Assembly (NCBI GenBank): GCA_035575925.1
Contig: DATLXK010000038.1
Location: 1 to 64,000, forward strand
DNA length: 64,000 bases
Direction: 5' to 3'
From: DASWTL01 sp035575925
GTDB taxonomy: Bacteria; Bacteroidota; Bacteroidia; Sphingobacteriales; Sphingobacteriaceae
Position numbers and translations under genes: made by a program. The notes below the pieces were generated by a model. That model ran no database searches and had not been told where the DNA came from. It was given only the letters and a program-made list of their open reading frames with translations. This document shows, in pieces, positions 45,424 through 54,807 of the stretch. The stretch's first letter is position 1. Every line of letters begins with the position of its first letter.

Positions 45424-46062
45424 ATGATTGAGCACTCTGAATTAAGTCAGCCGGTTTACCTGAAATTAAAAGACATGATCCTTTCGCGGGAACTCATGCC
45501 CGGTCAGAAAATTATACAGGAAAAGATTGCCAAACAGCTCGGGGTAAGCCGTACGCCGTTGCTTAAGGCGCTTCAAATGCTGGAATATGAAATGCTGGTT
45601 GAAAGCGTACCGCGACGTGGCATGTTTGTAAAGCTTATGGACCTGCGTGAGATGATTGAAATTTTTGATTGCCGTGAAAGCCTGGAGGGAATGGCAGTTA
45701 ACTTATTAACAGAGAGAAAAAATCCTGCTTTCATTCAGAAATTACAAAAGGTATTCGATCCTTTTCTATCAGGCGATATAGATATTCATAAATACCGCAA
45801 AGCGGATGCTAGGTTTCATCAGTTAATCGTTGATCTGTGCGGGAATGCCACGCTTAAAAGATTGTATTTTTTTGGAAATATTTATTCGAAGGTGGTACAG
45901 GCGGGATTAGTTCGCACCCCCGAAGAAACACTTCCCGAGCATTTAAAAATATTAGAAGCGATTAAAGTTGGTAATGGAAAATTGGCTGAGCAGGAACTCA
46001 GGCAGCATATTAATAATTCAAAGAAGTTGTTAATGGCATATTCAATAGAAAGAGATAATTAA
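45424..46062 (+). CDS. GntR family transcriptional regulator, FCD subfamily
   Basis: A 212-residue regulator. The N-terminal winged helix-turn-helix (about 8-75) has GQKIIQEKIAKQLGVSRTPLLKAL, the classic GntR pattern. The C-terminal FCD domain (about 80-205) has the metal-ligand residues Asp and His in the ADARFHQLI segment and a final LRQHI. FCD members such as LldR and GlcC sense lactate, glycolate and related acids. It is divergent from the dehydrogenase-lutABC-malate synthase operon, which it most likely controls. Confidence 0.92.
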   Translation: MIEHSELSQPVYLKLKDMILSRELMPGQKIIQEKIAKQLGVSRTPLLKALQMLEYEMLVESVPRRGMFVKLMDLREMIEIFDCRESLEGMAVNLLTERKNPAFIQKLQKVFDPFLSGDIDIHKYRKADARFHQLIVDLCGNATLKRLYFFGNIYSKVVQAGLVRTPEETLPEHLKILEAIKVGNGKLAEQELRQHINNSKKLLMAYSIERDN

Positions 46063-46169
46063 GTTAAAATTGCCGGTTAAAAATTTCTTAGAAAATTTTA
46101 GTTTTATTTGCTGTTAACAGTTTTTATGAACTGTTATATTTTAATATCTTGCTATCCGGAACCACGATT

Positions 46170-46961
46170 ATGAAAAAACCGTTTATAACATTATTACCTG
46201 TATTTTACCTGTGTACATCATTCCAAGCCACCTTTGTTAAACCTGTTAGCCCGGTTACTTCGGTTTATATGTCAAAATCCACGCCGTCCTCCATGAGAAA
46301 ACGACCGGTGATTGTATGGCAGCCATCACATCAAACCAATACAGGGGTTAACTTCAGCGAAGCAGCCGTGTGCAACGGGATTGTTGAAGCAGCCATGAAC
46401 ACCAAACCGGGAATGAAAGAATATAAAGTTTGGAGCTTGGGGGAAAAAGGCCTTCATCATGCCGATGTAGGAAGTAATACCATAATTGAACAAACATCGG
46501 CCGTAACAAATGGTCAGCTGTCCGGATATGCATGGGAACTAAAGAAAGCGAACAAAAGAGATCCCCAGGTATTTATTTCAGTTCATAATAATGGTGGTAC
46601 AAAGAGTCATGCCGTTTGGGGATTTATACATGAAGGAGATAAATACGAAATGGAAAATCGTAAACTTGCTGAGCGCCTGGTAAAAGCAATTAGTGCAGCA
46701 ACAGGTCTGAAAGATCGTGGTGTATTATTTGATAGCTCTACCGGCAGAAATGACTACAAATGTAATGCTACAGGAAAACTTGCCTTTTACAGTCTTGACG
46801 AAAACGTAAATACAGCACCGTACCGTGTGCTGCTCGAGGTTGGAGATAATGGCGTAAGTAAAGAGTTTTTAGAAGACCCTAAGAACCAGAAAAAGCTGGG
46901 TGAAGCTATAAAAGGTGCGCTTGTTACCTGGATAGCTGAAAAGGATTGGAATAGGTTATAA
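46170..46961 (+). CDS. N-acetylmuramoyl-L-alanine amidase-like protein (amidase_3)
   Basis: A 263-residue exported protein from ATG 46170 (MKKPFITLLP); an upstream TTG would add seven residues. After the signal peptide the amidase_3 layout can be followed: His in QPSHQTN, Glu in NFSEAAV, His in ISVHNNGG, and Glu in LLEVGDNGVSKEFL. All four zinc or catalytic positions are kept, though the surrounding motifs differ from the usual GHGG and SIHAN. It should cleave peptide stems from peptidoglycan, but the divergent loops may change the substrate. Confidence 0.75.
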   Translation: MKKPFITLLPVFYLCTSFQATFVKPVSPVTSVYMSKSTPSSMRKRPVIVWQPSHQTNTGVNFSEAAVCNGIVEAAMNTKPGMKEYKVWSLGEKGLHHADVGSNTIIEQTSAVTNGQLSGYAWELKKANKRDPQVFISVHNNGGTKSHAVWGFIHEGDKYEMENRKLAERLVKAISAATGLKDRGVLFDSSTGRNDYKCNATGKLAFYSLDENVNTAPYRVLLEVGDNGVSKEFLEDPKNQKKLGEAIKGALVTWIAEKDWNRL

Positions 46962-47063
46962 TTTAGCTGAATAATAAAAGCTGGCATTTAACTTTTTTAT
47001 ATTTAAATCTACATAATTTCCTTAGTTGCATGAAGCACCTTAATTGGTGGACTTAATTTTGTT

Positions 47064-47071
47064 TATTTTTG
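47064..47071 (+). promoter_or_regulatory. Perfect -7 box just before the GNAT-nitrilase start
   Basis: TATTTTTG is a perfect TAnnTTTG match ending 4 bases before ATG 47076. Transcription would then start at or within the annotated start codon, so either the mRNA is leaderless or translation begins at the ATG at 47091. Confidence 0.45.
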
Positions 47072-47075
47072 CAAA

Positions 47076-48623
47076 ATGGAGAAGGATGTAATGAATGAAG
47101 ATTTAAAAATTGAATTAAGAAATCTTAATAAAGAAGACTACCTGGGGCTTAAAGCCTTAATGATTGATGCCTATTCAGAATGGGAAGAGGCCTCGTTCTG
47201 GGACGAAAATCACATAACCAAATTAGTAACCATATTTCCTGAAGGTCAGATCTGCATATTAGTAAATGGCGCTATTGCAGGATGTGCTTTATCGCTGATT
47301 GTTGATTATGAAAAATTTGGCGACAAACACACTTATTCTCAAATTACAGGCAACTATAGTTTCTCTACCCATGATCCGAACGGAGATGTACTTTACGGAA
47401 TAGATTTTTTTGTACATCCTGAATATCGCGGTATGAGGATTGGGAGACGCCTGTACGATTCCCGCAAAGAAATCTGTGAAAGGCATAATTTAAGGGCCAT
47501 TATTGCCGGAGGCCGTATACCCAGATATAAAGAACATGCAGATAAACTCTCAACAAAAGAATATTTGCAAAAAGTTAAAAGTAAAGAAATACACGACCCC
47601 ACCCTATCTTTTCAACTGGCCAATGATTTCCATGTAAAAAAGATTCTAAAAGGATATTTGCCCGGTGATACTCAATCTCTGGACTATGCATCTTTATTAG
47701 AATGGAATAATATCTATTACAACGAAGAAGCAAGACATGTAAATTCAAAAAAATCTATAATCAGGCTTGGATTAGTGCAATGGCAAATGCGGCCTTTTCC
47801 CAACCTGGAGTCGCTTTGTGAGCAGATTGAGTTTTTTGTTGATGTAGTAAGTGATTATCAAAGTGATTTTGCCTTGTTCCCGGAGTTGTTTAACGCTCCT
47901 TTAATGACGGCCTATAACCATTTAGGCGGAGCAGATGCCATGCGTGAAATAGCAAATTTCACTATCCCGCTAAGGAATAAATTTATAGAATATGCTATTA
48001 GTTATAATATCAATATTATAACAGGAAGTATGCCCTATCTGGAGAATGGCACTTTACAAAACATAGGCTATCTATGCCGTAGAGATGGATCTCATGAGAT
48101 GTACCGCAAAATTCATATTACACCTTCAGAAAGAAGTGCCTGGGGAATGGTGGGAGGCGACTCCATCACTACTTTTGATACCGATTGCGGAAAAATTGGA
48201 ATCGTGATTTGTTACGATGTTGAATTTCCGGAACTTCCCAGGCTGCTGGCCGAGCAAGGTATGCAAATTCTTTTTGTTCCCTTCTTAACAGATACTCAAA
48301 ACGGATACACACGGGTGCGAAATTGCGCCCAGGCAAGGGCCATAGAAAATGAATGTTATGTGGCCATAGCAGGAAGTGTTGGAAATCTTCCAAAAGTGCA
48401 TAACATGGATATTCAATACGCCCAGTCGGCAGTTTTTACCCCTTCGGACTTCTCTTTTCCAACAAATGGGATCAAAGCAGAGGCTACTCCGAATACAGAA
48501 ACCACCCTCATTGCAGATGTAGATGTAGATTTATTAAGAGAGCTGCATAATTTCGGGGCGGTACGGAATATGCTCGACAGAAGGCTGGATATTTATGAAA
48601 TTATGAATAAGAGCAAGAAATAG
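47076..48623 (+). CDS. GNAT acetyltransferase fused to a nitrilase-type carbon-nitrogen hydrolase
   Basis: A 515-residue cytosolic fusion. Residues about 8-215 are a GNAT domain with acetyl-CoA loop VHPEYRGMRIGRRLYD. Residues about 225-510 are a carbon-nitrogen hydrolase with the catalytic triad Glu in LFPELFNAPL, Lys in YRKIHITPSE and Cys in IVICYDVEFPEL. The fused arrangement is widespread and suggests an amide-transfer or amide-repair reaction, but its substrate is unknown. The start is uncertain: a promoter-like box overlaps the first ATG, so ATG 47091 (MNEDLKIEL) may be used. Confidence 0.87.
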   Translation: MEKDVMNEDLKIELRNLNKEDYLGLKALMIDAYSEWEEASFWDENHITKLVTIFPEGQICILVNGAIAGCALSLIVDYEKFGDKHTYSQITGNYSFSTHDPNGDVLYGIDFFVHPEYRGMRIGRRLYDSRKEICERHNLRAIIAGGRIPRYKEHADKLSTKEYLQKVKSKEIHDPTLSFQLANDFHVKKILKGYLPGDTQSLDYASLLEWNNIYYNEEARHVNSKKSIIRLGLVQWQMRPFPNLESLCEQIEFFVDVVSDYQSDFALFPELFNAPLMTAYNHLGGADAMREIANFTIPLRNKFIEYAISYNINIITGSMPYLENGTLQNIGYLCRRDGSHEMYRKIHITPSERSAWGMVGGDSITTFDTDCGKIGIVICYDVEFPELPRLLAEQGMQILFVPFLTDTQNGYTRVRNCAQARAIENECYVAIAGSVGNLPKVHNMDIQYAQSAVFTPSDFSFPTNGIKAEATPNTETTLIADVDVDLLRELHNFGAVRNMLDRRLDIYEIMNKSKK

Positions 48624-48709
48624 TTATAAAAGCTATAAAATCAATTTTATCATCATTACATCACCTATTTATTTATAAATATCATCCTAAACCGTGCTCC
48701 TGTCTGCAT

Positions 48710-50491
48710 TTATTTATTTCTTGTTACCCATTCATTCATATAGGTTTCAAAAACATTTAAGGGCATAGAGCCGCCAAGTAATATAGCATCATGAAAACTT
48801 TTAGTATCAAACTTTTTGCCCAACATTTTCTGATAATTCATTTTCATTTCTTTTATTTTTAATTCACCTGTTTTATATGAAAGTGCCTGGGCAGGGTTAG
48901 CCATATACCTTTCAGTTTCAGAAGTGGCTCTCTGAGTATCCAATCCAGCTGTTTCTACCATATATTTTATTGCTTCTTCCCTTGTCATTCTACCGGTATG
49001 TAATGATACATCCACTACTAAGCGTACCGCCCTGAAAAGTTCAGAGCTCAAGGCTGATATTTGTTGATATGGATCTGTATATAATCCCAACTCACTGCCC
49101 AAAGACTCCGCATATAATGCCCAACCTTCAGAAAATACCGAATAAGTAGCAAACTTTCTTAATTTAGGTAATAATTGATTTTCCTGCTGTAAAGACAACT
49201 GGTAATGATGTCCGGGTATAGCCTCATGTAAAAAAAGATTTTCCAGGTTTAGTATACTGTACTTTTCTGCATTTACAATTGGAACATTAAAATAACCGGG
49301 CCTGCTTCCATCTTCACTTCCGCGCTGGTAATTAGCGGCTGAGGTAGCAACCTTAAATTTTTCTATAGATTTTACTTCAAAAGCTGCTTTTGGAACAATA
49401 TTGAATAATTTTCGAAGATTTGGTTGTATTCTTGATGATATGGATCTGTAACTGTTTAAGATTTGTTCATCATCTTTAAAAGGAAAGAATCGTTTATCCA
49501 TTTTCATAAAACGAAACAAGCTATCAGTAGTACCTCTAAAGCCTGTTTTATCTTTCAGCAAGGTTATCGCTTTGGTAATTCTATTTACCTCTTTTAACCC
49601 GGTTTGATATATTTCTTCTGGTTTTTTATTTGTGGCTGTGTAAACTCCAACAGCGTGTTGATACATAGCATCCCCGTTTGGTAAAAAGTTTATACCTGAA
49701 GTATTTAGAGATTTGGGCAGATAGACATTTTTTAAATAGTCAGCTAATTTTTTGTACCCGGGAATAATCTTAGTGCTTATTGCATTTTGATAGGCTAATC
49801 GGATAGCTGATTTTTCAGTTTCAGTAAATGAGGCAGGAAAATCTTTAACAGGACCGTAAAAAATATTTTTATTGGTATCGGTAACTGCATGAGCTTCCAT
49901 TTGCGGAATCATTTTAATAACCAGTGCTTGAGGTAGTATCATTCCAATAGCAATTCCTTTATTAAAATTTGCAATGGCCGTATCACTAAAGCTTGTAAAA
50001 ACATCTATTCGTTTAAGCCAATTGTAATAATCTGTAACTGTTTTAAAGGGCTGAATACCCTTGCCTGAACCAAAAGAAGGCAAAGTTACTGGCAGGCCGG
50101 TATATTGACTGAATGGTATGTATTCCCCATGAAATTTTTCCCTTTCCAATGCCTGTTTTATTTCCAGACTCATCATATCAAAAGATATCTTATCGAATGA
50201 ACTCAATGATTCTCTTTTGAAAGCTGCCAGCCGGCTTTGATATTTTATTTGCATATCATGCACTATTTTAAGGTACGGAGCGGAAATTGTGTTTGGAAGC
50301 AAATCGTTATACCGATCATCTCCCCGTTGAGTGGCAGAAAGCGGATTTAACTTTAAGGTTTCTTCATAATAATTATCAAGCAAAGAATTAAAAGCAGCAT
50401 TGCGTATGTTTTTTTGGGCAAAGGCTAAGGTAGAACTGGCCAGTAAAAATAAAAACACCGAGGTTTTTAGAGATTTTATAAGTTTTATCAT
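48710..50491 (-). CDS. DUF885 family exported metallopeptidase-like protein
   Basis: A 593-residue protein with a signal peptide ending TLAFAQ. The DUF885 domain includes the zinc motif HEAIPGHHYQ, where the HExxGH-type arrangement gives two His ligands and a catalytic Glu. Downstream motifs GWALYAESLG and YKTGELKIKEM are typical of the family. Members are thought to be periplasmic peptidases, and specificity is unknown. It stands alone, convergent with the GNAT-nitrilase gene and divergent from a receiver gene. Confidence 0.87.
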   Translation of the reverse strand: MIKLIKSLKTSVFLFLLASSTLAFAQKNIRNAAFNSLLDNYYEETLKLNPLSATQRGDDRYNDLLPNTISAPYLKIVHDMQIKYQSRLAAFKRESLSSFDKISFDMMSLEIKQALEREKFHGEYIPFSQYTGLPVTLPSFGSGKGIQPFKTVTDYYNWLKRIDVFTSFSDTAIANFNKGIAIGMILPQALVIKMIPQMEAHAVTDTNKNIFYGPVKDFPASFTETEKSAIRLAYQNAISTKIIPGYKKLADYLKNVYLPKSLNTSGINFLPNGDAMYQHAVGVYTATNKKPEEIYQTGLKEVNRITKAITLLKDKTGFRGTTDSLFRFMKMDKRFFPFKDDEQILNSYRSISSRIQPNLRKLFNIVPKAAFEVKSIEKFKVATSAANYQRGSEDGSRPGYFNVPIVNAEKYSILNLENLFLHEAIPGHHYQLSLQQENQLLPKLRKFATYSVFSEGWALYAESLGSELGLYTDPYQQISALSSELFRAVRLVVDVSLHTGRMTREEAIKYMVETAGLDTQRATSETERYMANPAQALSYKTGELKIKEMKMNYQKMLGKKFDTKSFHDAILLGGSMPLNVFETYMNEWVTRNK

Positions 50492-50689
50492 ATTTGCTTA
50501 AGAGGTAAGATGTACCCAATCATAAATTGGTGTGGTCTTTTGGAAAGTTAATTCATTTCTATTAAAACAATGTACTAAATAGCATGTTTTTTACTCAGCA
50601 CAATAAAAACTGAATTATTAAGTTGGCATAAACTTTGTAATATTCAGAATATACTTTTTGATATTAAGTAGGCTTTAAATACTACAACT

Positions 50690-51052
50690 ATGAAACGTAA
50701 AATATTAGTAATAGAAGATGAAGATACGGTAAGAGAAACCATCCAAATTCTGCTGGAGGATAAAGGCTTCAATGTGAGTACCTCATCAACCGGATCCTCC
50801 ATATTTTCAATGATAGAAAAATACAACCCCGACCTGATCTTAACCGATATGTTTCTTGGAAAAGCAGATGGAAGAATTATATGTCAGGATGTAAAGAAAA
50901 ATCCCAAAACCAGTCACATTCCAATAATTATTATGTCTGGAAATAGCGAAATATATAATACAATACAGGGAGTTGGGGCTAATGATGTCGTTTTAAAACC
51001 ATTCACCGAGCAGACTTTATTGAAGAGGGTTGAAAGACAATTATCTGCGTAG
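50690..51052 (+). CDS. Stand-alone response regulator receiver
   Basis: A 120-residue CheY-like receiver with acidic residues E9/D10, phospho-acceptor D53 in LTDMFLGKADG, and Lys in VVLKPFTEQ. It has no output domain. It is convergent with the FIST-linked histidine kinase gene, with 39 bases between the stops, so it may be a partner of that kinase; this is inference from position only. Confidence 0.88.
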   Translation: MKRKILVIEDEDTVRETIQILLEDKGFNVSTSSTGSSIFSMIEKYNPDLILTDMFLGKADGRIICQDVKKNPKTSHIPIIIMSGNSEIYNTIQGVGANDVVLKPFTEQTLLKRVERQLSA

Positions 51053-51091
51053 AAATCAGTTCAACTGTTTGTTAATTTCGGATGGATTCTT

Positions 51092-52315
51092 TTATAGATC
51101 AGTAGATGACACCATAGGGATATTAAAATAAAATTCTGAGCCTTCGTCACCGTTGCTTTTTAGGCCAACATCTCCTCCATGCCTTTTTATTATTTCTGCC
51201 GAGATGTAGAGCCCTAAACCTAAGCCTGAGAACTGGTGCGATGATTCTGAAACGCGAAAAAACCGTTCGAAGATAAACTGTTGTATATCAATCGGTATAC
51301 CAATGCCAAAATCCCTTACAGATATCTGAACGGTATTATCAGTCAGTTCACTGCTTATTATTATTTGATCTGCATCGGGTGAATATTTAATAGCATTTGA
51401 TAAAAAGTTACTAATTACCTGTTCTAACCTATGTCTGTCTCCTTTTATAATAGCAGAAATATTATTCTTTATTATTATCTGATGTGATTGAGACGTAATT
51501 TGAACCTGCGATACAACTTCATTGATTATTTCTGAAATATCAAAATTATCAAAATTGTAAATCATTTTGCCGGATTGTATTTTAGTCACATCCAGCAAGT
51601 CATCCACAAGAACAGTTAGCTTATCAACCTGTTTATTTGCTTTTGTAAAAAGATCCCCAATTGAATGTTCTTCTCCTTTAGGAAATTTCCTATTAAGTAT
51701 TTGAAGATAAGCTTTCATAGAAGTGATAGGAGTTTTTAACTCATGGCTCGCCACATTCAAAAACTCATCCTTTTTCAGCATTAATTCTTCTATATCCTTT
51801 TTATCCTTTTCCTGTTTAATTAATGCCTCTTTAAGGTGAAGCCGCATTGCGTCGAGGGTATTTGCTAATTTCTCTGCCTTTGTAGCAGATTTATCAGCCA
51901 GCGATGCTCTGATATCTGCATTAATATGCGCCTGCTCCTGTTTAAAAAGCGCAACAAGGATGGGTAAAATCTCTGCCAGGCTTTGTAGCTCCTGTGCTGA
52001 AGGTGTGCATCCCAATAATATGGCTACCGACCCTTCCGGACCAGCTATTCCTACTGAAGGATATGAAGTGTTTCTATCCGGAAAACATAAAGAACCTATG
52101 TGATATCCATTATTACTGCATTGATATGTGAAGTCAGACCATTGTTTCCCACCAGGTAAGGTTTGCGGAAAGCCAAGTGCCGGAAGTAAAATTCCTATCT
52201 CTGGATCGGTAATAAAAATAAGGAGATGAGAACAATTGAAATACTCGGCCAGTTTTACGGCCGCATTATATCTGTTATTTCGGTCACTTAAGCCTGCAAT
52301 GTAATTTAAAATCAT
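51092..52315 (-). CDS. Soluble sensor histidine kinase paired with FIST protein
   Basis: A 407-residue cytosolic kinase from ATG 52315; an upstream ATG at 52348 lies inside the FIST gene. Residues about 1-150 look GAF-like. A coiled coil (about 150-190) precedes a HisKA domain with His in VASHELKTPI, and a HATPase with DFGIGIP and GLGLGLYI follows. The start shares one base with the FIST stop (TAATG), so the two proteins should be made in equal amounts. No transmembrane segment is present, which suggests that the FIST partner provides sensing. Confidence 0.88.
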   Translation of the reverse strand: MILNYIAGLSDRNNRYNAAVKLAEYFNCSHLLIFITDPEIGILLPALGFPQTLPGGKQWSDFTYQCSNNGYHIGSLCFPDRNTSYPSVGIAGPEGSVAILLGCTPSAQELQSLAEILPILVALFKQEQAHINADIRASLADKSATKAEKLANTLDAMRLHLKEALIKQEKDKKDIEELMLKKDEFLNVASHELKTPITSMKAYLQILNRKFPKGEEHSIGDLFTKANKQVDKLTVLVDDLLDVTKIQSGKMIYNFDNFDISEIINEVVSQVQITSQSHQIIIKNNISAIIKGDRHRLEQVISNFLSNAIKYSPDADQIIISSELTDNTVQISVRDFGIGIPIDIQQFIFERFFRVSESSHQFSGLGLGLYISAEIIKRHGGDVGLKSNGDEGSEFYFNIPMVSSTDL

Positions 52316-53481
52316 TATTCGGGTATTACACAAACCACTGCAGTACAATTCTGGAATCCACTGAATTGTCCGTTTACTCTGGCTACTTGTCCGTAAGTGT
52401 TACACCCTACAAAATCTACACCTTTTAACGTTTCTGAAACCTTATTTAATTCCAGGTCAAAATCTTTACCCATTCTAAGTCTGGTGGCTACACAATCAAA
52501 AAACAAAGCTACATTTGGTTTACAATCACCCAACTGCTGTACAGCATTTGCTGCCGCATCCATTGCAGCTTGTTTAGAACAATGATTATGGGTTTCCATA
52601 AACCTTACATAAGCTCCATTGGGAATATCACTCGCCATGGCCAAAGAGCCATCAGGAAGTACCGCCAACGGAACTCGTAGTTTATAATCGCCTGCAATCT
52701 CAATTCCTAAAATATTGTGTAAAAAAAATGGAATTGGCTGTTCCGGGTTAAACTCCTGCCCGGTGGCTTCTGCATGTTGCGTAAACAGCTCCACCGCAGG
52801 CCTTGCATTTATACTGATTAACTTTGTTCCGTCAGTTTCTGTAACACGCATTTTTTCTCCTATTGGTGTCCAGCCATGTGCTGCACCAACACCAACAGGT
52901 TTATTCGACAATATTTCCAAAAGAACTATGGAATCAGTATAAGCAGTTGTATCATAAAAAACGTGTGTACGTTGAAAATTGGCATTATCGCCAGCACCGC
53001 CACCAAAAAACTGGTATTTTCCCATTGTTTTTTCAGTCAACAGGTCTATTATTTCATCTGTATAGCCGGATAAGGCATCTGCAAAGATCATAGCAGAACA
53101 GTACTGATACTTATAATCATCTGCATGGGTTAATGAAGACTTTAATTCATCGGCCACCCGCATCCGGTCTTGCTTAATCCCTTGTGAAAGCCCGGCTGTA
53201 AATTTGATTTCGTCAGAATGAAGGGCTATCGCGCAGGCAGAATCAGTTCCAAAATCATTGGATGTAAATTCTCCGGCAGATGAACTTCCTACTAAAATTT
53301 CGGAGTTGCATGTTTCTTTTAAAGTTTGTAGTAAAGATGTGTAATCATATGTAGAAGAAGCAAAGACTATTACAACACCGGGAGTTCTGTCTCCTAATTT
53401 GTCGATAATCTTTAGTCCAAGCTCTTTTCCGGCTTCTTTGCTATCGGTTAACTCAGTAAAAACAACTGCGGATCGGGTCAT
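52315..53481 (-). CDS. FIST-domain sensor protein
   Basis: A 388-residue cytosolic protein. A FIST N domain (about 25-220) has VIVFASSTYDYTSLL, LVGSSSAGEF and the Gly-rich FFGGGAGDNANF. A FIST C domain (about 235-370) has PIPFFLHN, ALFFDCVATRLRMG and FVGCNTYGQVA. FIST domains are proposed to bind small ligands such as amino acids and to feed signalling proteins. It is coupled to the kinase gene downstream. The start is preceded by a 12-bp tandem repeat at 53488-53522. Confidence 0.9.
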   Translation of the reverse strand: MTRSAVVFTELTDSKEAGKELGLKIIDKLGDRTPGVVIVFASSTYDYTSLLQTLKETCNSEILVGSSSAGEFTSNDFGTDSACAIALHSDEIKFTAGLSQGIKQDRMRVADELKSSLTHADDYKYQYCSAMIFADALSGYTDEIIDLLTEKTMGKYQFFGGGAGDNANFQRTHVFYDTTAYTDSIVLLEILSNKPVGVGAAHGWTPIGEKMRVTETDGTKLISINARPAVELFTQHAEATGQEFNPEQPIPFFLHNILGIEIAGDYKLRVPLAVLPDGSLAMASDIPNGAYVRFMETHNHCSKQAAMDAAANAVQQLGDCKPNVALFFDCVATRLRMGKDFDLELNKVSETLKGVDFVGCNTYGQVARVNGQFSGFQNCTAVVCVIPE

Positions 53482-53487
53482 GAATGT

Positions 53488-53522
53488 AGGGTAAAATTAG
53501 GGGTAAAATTAGGGGTAAAATT
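53488..53522. repeat. 12-bp tandem repeat directly upstream of the FIST gene
   Basis: Three copies of AGGGGTAAAATT (the first one base short) run from 53488 to 53522, ending 7 bases before the FIST start codon on the minus strand. Read on that strand each unit contains TAATTTTA, similar to the Bacteroidota -7 box, so copy-number change could alter promoter or leader spacing. Confidence 0.8.
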
Positions 53523-53618
53523 AATCAGAGTATCTCTGATTTGTAAACACTTATCGTACTCTTTTGATTTAAAAAATTGATAATTTAGCGTGGCTGACTT
53601 AATCATGCAGTTATTTTT

Positions 53619-54080
53619 ATGACAGTACAGGAATATCTTGATGGACTGCCGGAAGAACGAAAGAAGCCCATGGAAACACTACGGGCAACAATTCTAGAAA
53701 ATCTGCCTAATGGGTTTTCTGAGGTTCTCAGTTATGGTATGATTGGATATGTTGTTCCACACTCACTTTATCCGCCAGGTTATCATTGCGATCCAAAACT
53801 GCCACTGCCTTTTATAAACATTGCTTCACAAAAGAATTTTATTGTGCTCTATCACATGGGTATATATGCTAATAAAGCTCTGATGGAATGGTTTACAAAT
53901 GAATTTCCCAAACATTCGTCCACAAAATTAGATATGGGTAAAAGCTGTATACGCTTTAAAAAACCAGGTCAGATACCTTTAAAATTGATTGCTGAACTAA
54001 TTTCAAAAATTTCACCGAAAAAATGGATAACAACTTATGAAAGTACGTTTAGAAACAACAGCAATAAAGAAGTAACATGA
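53619..54080 (+). CDS. DUF1801 family protein
   Basis: A 153-residue cytosolic protein of the YdhG-like DUF1801 group. Motifs are VQEYLDGLPEERKKPMETLRATI at the N-terminus, SYGMIGYVVP, and the C-terminal GKSCIRFKKPGQIPLKLI. The function is unknown, and no catalytic set is evident. It precedes the sugar acetyltransferase gene by 15 bases, so the two are probably one transcript. Confidence 0.85.
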   Translation: MTVQEYLDGLPEERKKPMETLRATILENLPNGFSEVLSYGMIGYVVPHSLYPPGYHCDPKLPLPFINIASQKNFIVLYHMGIYANKALMEWFTNEFPKHSSTKLDMGKSCIRFKKPGQIPLKLIAELISKISPKKWITTYESTFRNNSNKEVT

Positions 54081-54095
54081 TCCAACATCTTAGGT

Positions 54096-54650
54096 ATGTT
54101 CACAGAAAAACAAAAAATGCTGAAAGGCGAGTTATATGACGCCTCAGACCCGGAACTGGTAACAGAAAGAAGAACTACCCGGTTTTTACTCAAAAGTTAC
54201 AATGCTTCGGCAGATGATGAATCTGTTGTAAGGCAGCAAATTTTAAAAGAACTGATTTCTTCTCAGGGCACCGGTATAGAGCCGCCTTTTTTTTGCGATT
54301 ATGGAGGTAATATAACTGTTGGGGATAACGTGTTTTTTAATTTCAACTGTACAATATTGGATGTAATGCCTGTTCGTATTGGCGATAATGTATTAATTGG
54401 CCCTTCTGTTCAAATTCTTACGCCTCTGCATCCTATGAACTGGAAAGAAAGAGCCACAGGCGTTGAGTATGCCAAACCCATCAGCATTGGCTCAAATGTA
54501 TGGATAGGCGGAGGCGTAATAATATGCCCGGGAGTTACCATTGGAAACCGTTCTGTTATAGGTGCTGGCAGTGTAGTAACCAAAGATGTTCCGGATGATG
54601 TATTTGCGGCCGGGAACCCATGCCGGATAATAAAATCACTGGATAAATAA
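54096..54650 (+). CDS. Sugar O-acetyltransferase (Maa/LacA-like)
   Basis: A 184-residue left-handed beta-helix acetyltransferase. The N-terminal maltose acetyltransferase segment (MLKGELYDASDPEL) is followed by hexapeptide repeats (about 60-175), with the catalytic His in TPLHPM and the ending VIGAGSVVTKDVP. It transfers acetyl from acetyl-CoA to a sugar hydroxyl in the cytosol; the exact sugar is unknown. It is probably co-transcribed with the DUF1801 gene. Confidence 0.92.
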   Translation: MFTEKQKMLKGELYDASDPELVTERRTTRFLLKSYNASADDESVVRQQILKELISSQGTGIEPPFFCDYGGNITVGDNVFFNFNCTILDVMPVRIGDNVLIGPSVQILTPLHPMNWKERATGVEYAKPISIGSNVWIGGGVIICPGVTIGNRSVIGAGSVVTKDVPDDVFAAGNPCRIIKSLDK

Positions 54651-54807
54651 ACTTCAGTTTTAAGTTACCATCTTCTTAATATGTATTGCATAATAGTTAT
54701 TTAATTGTTACTTTTAAACATGGTTAACTAATTCATTACGAGTACATAGTGGCCTTTAAACAGACCTGTATTCCCAATTTAATGGGACATCAACAGAATA
54801 CAAAACC

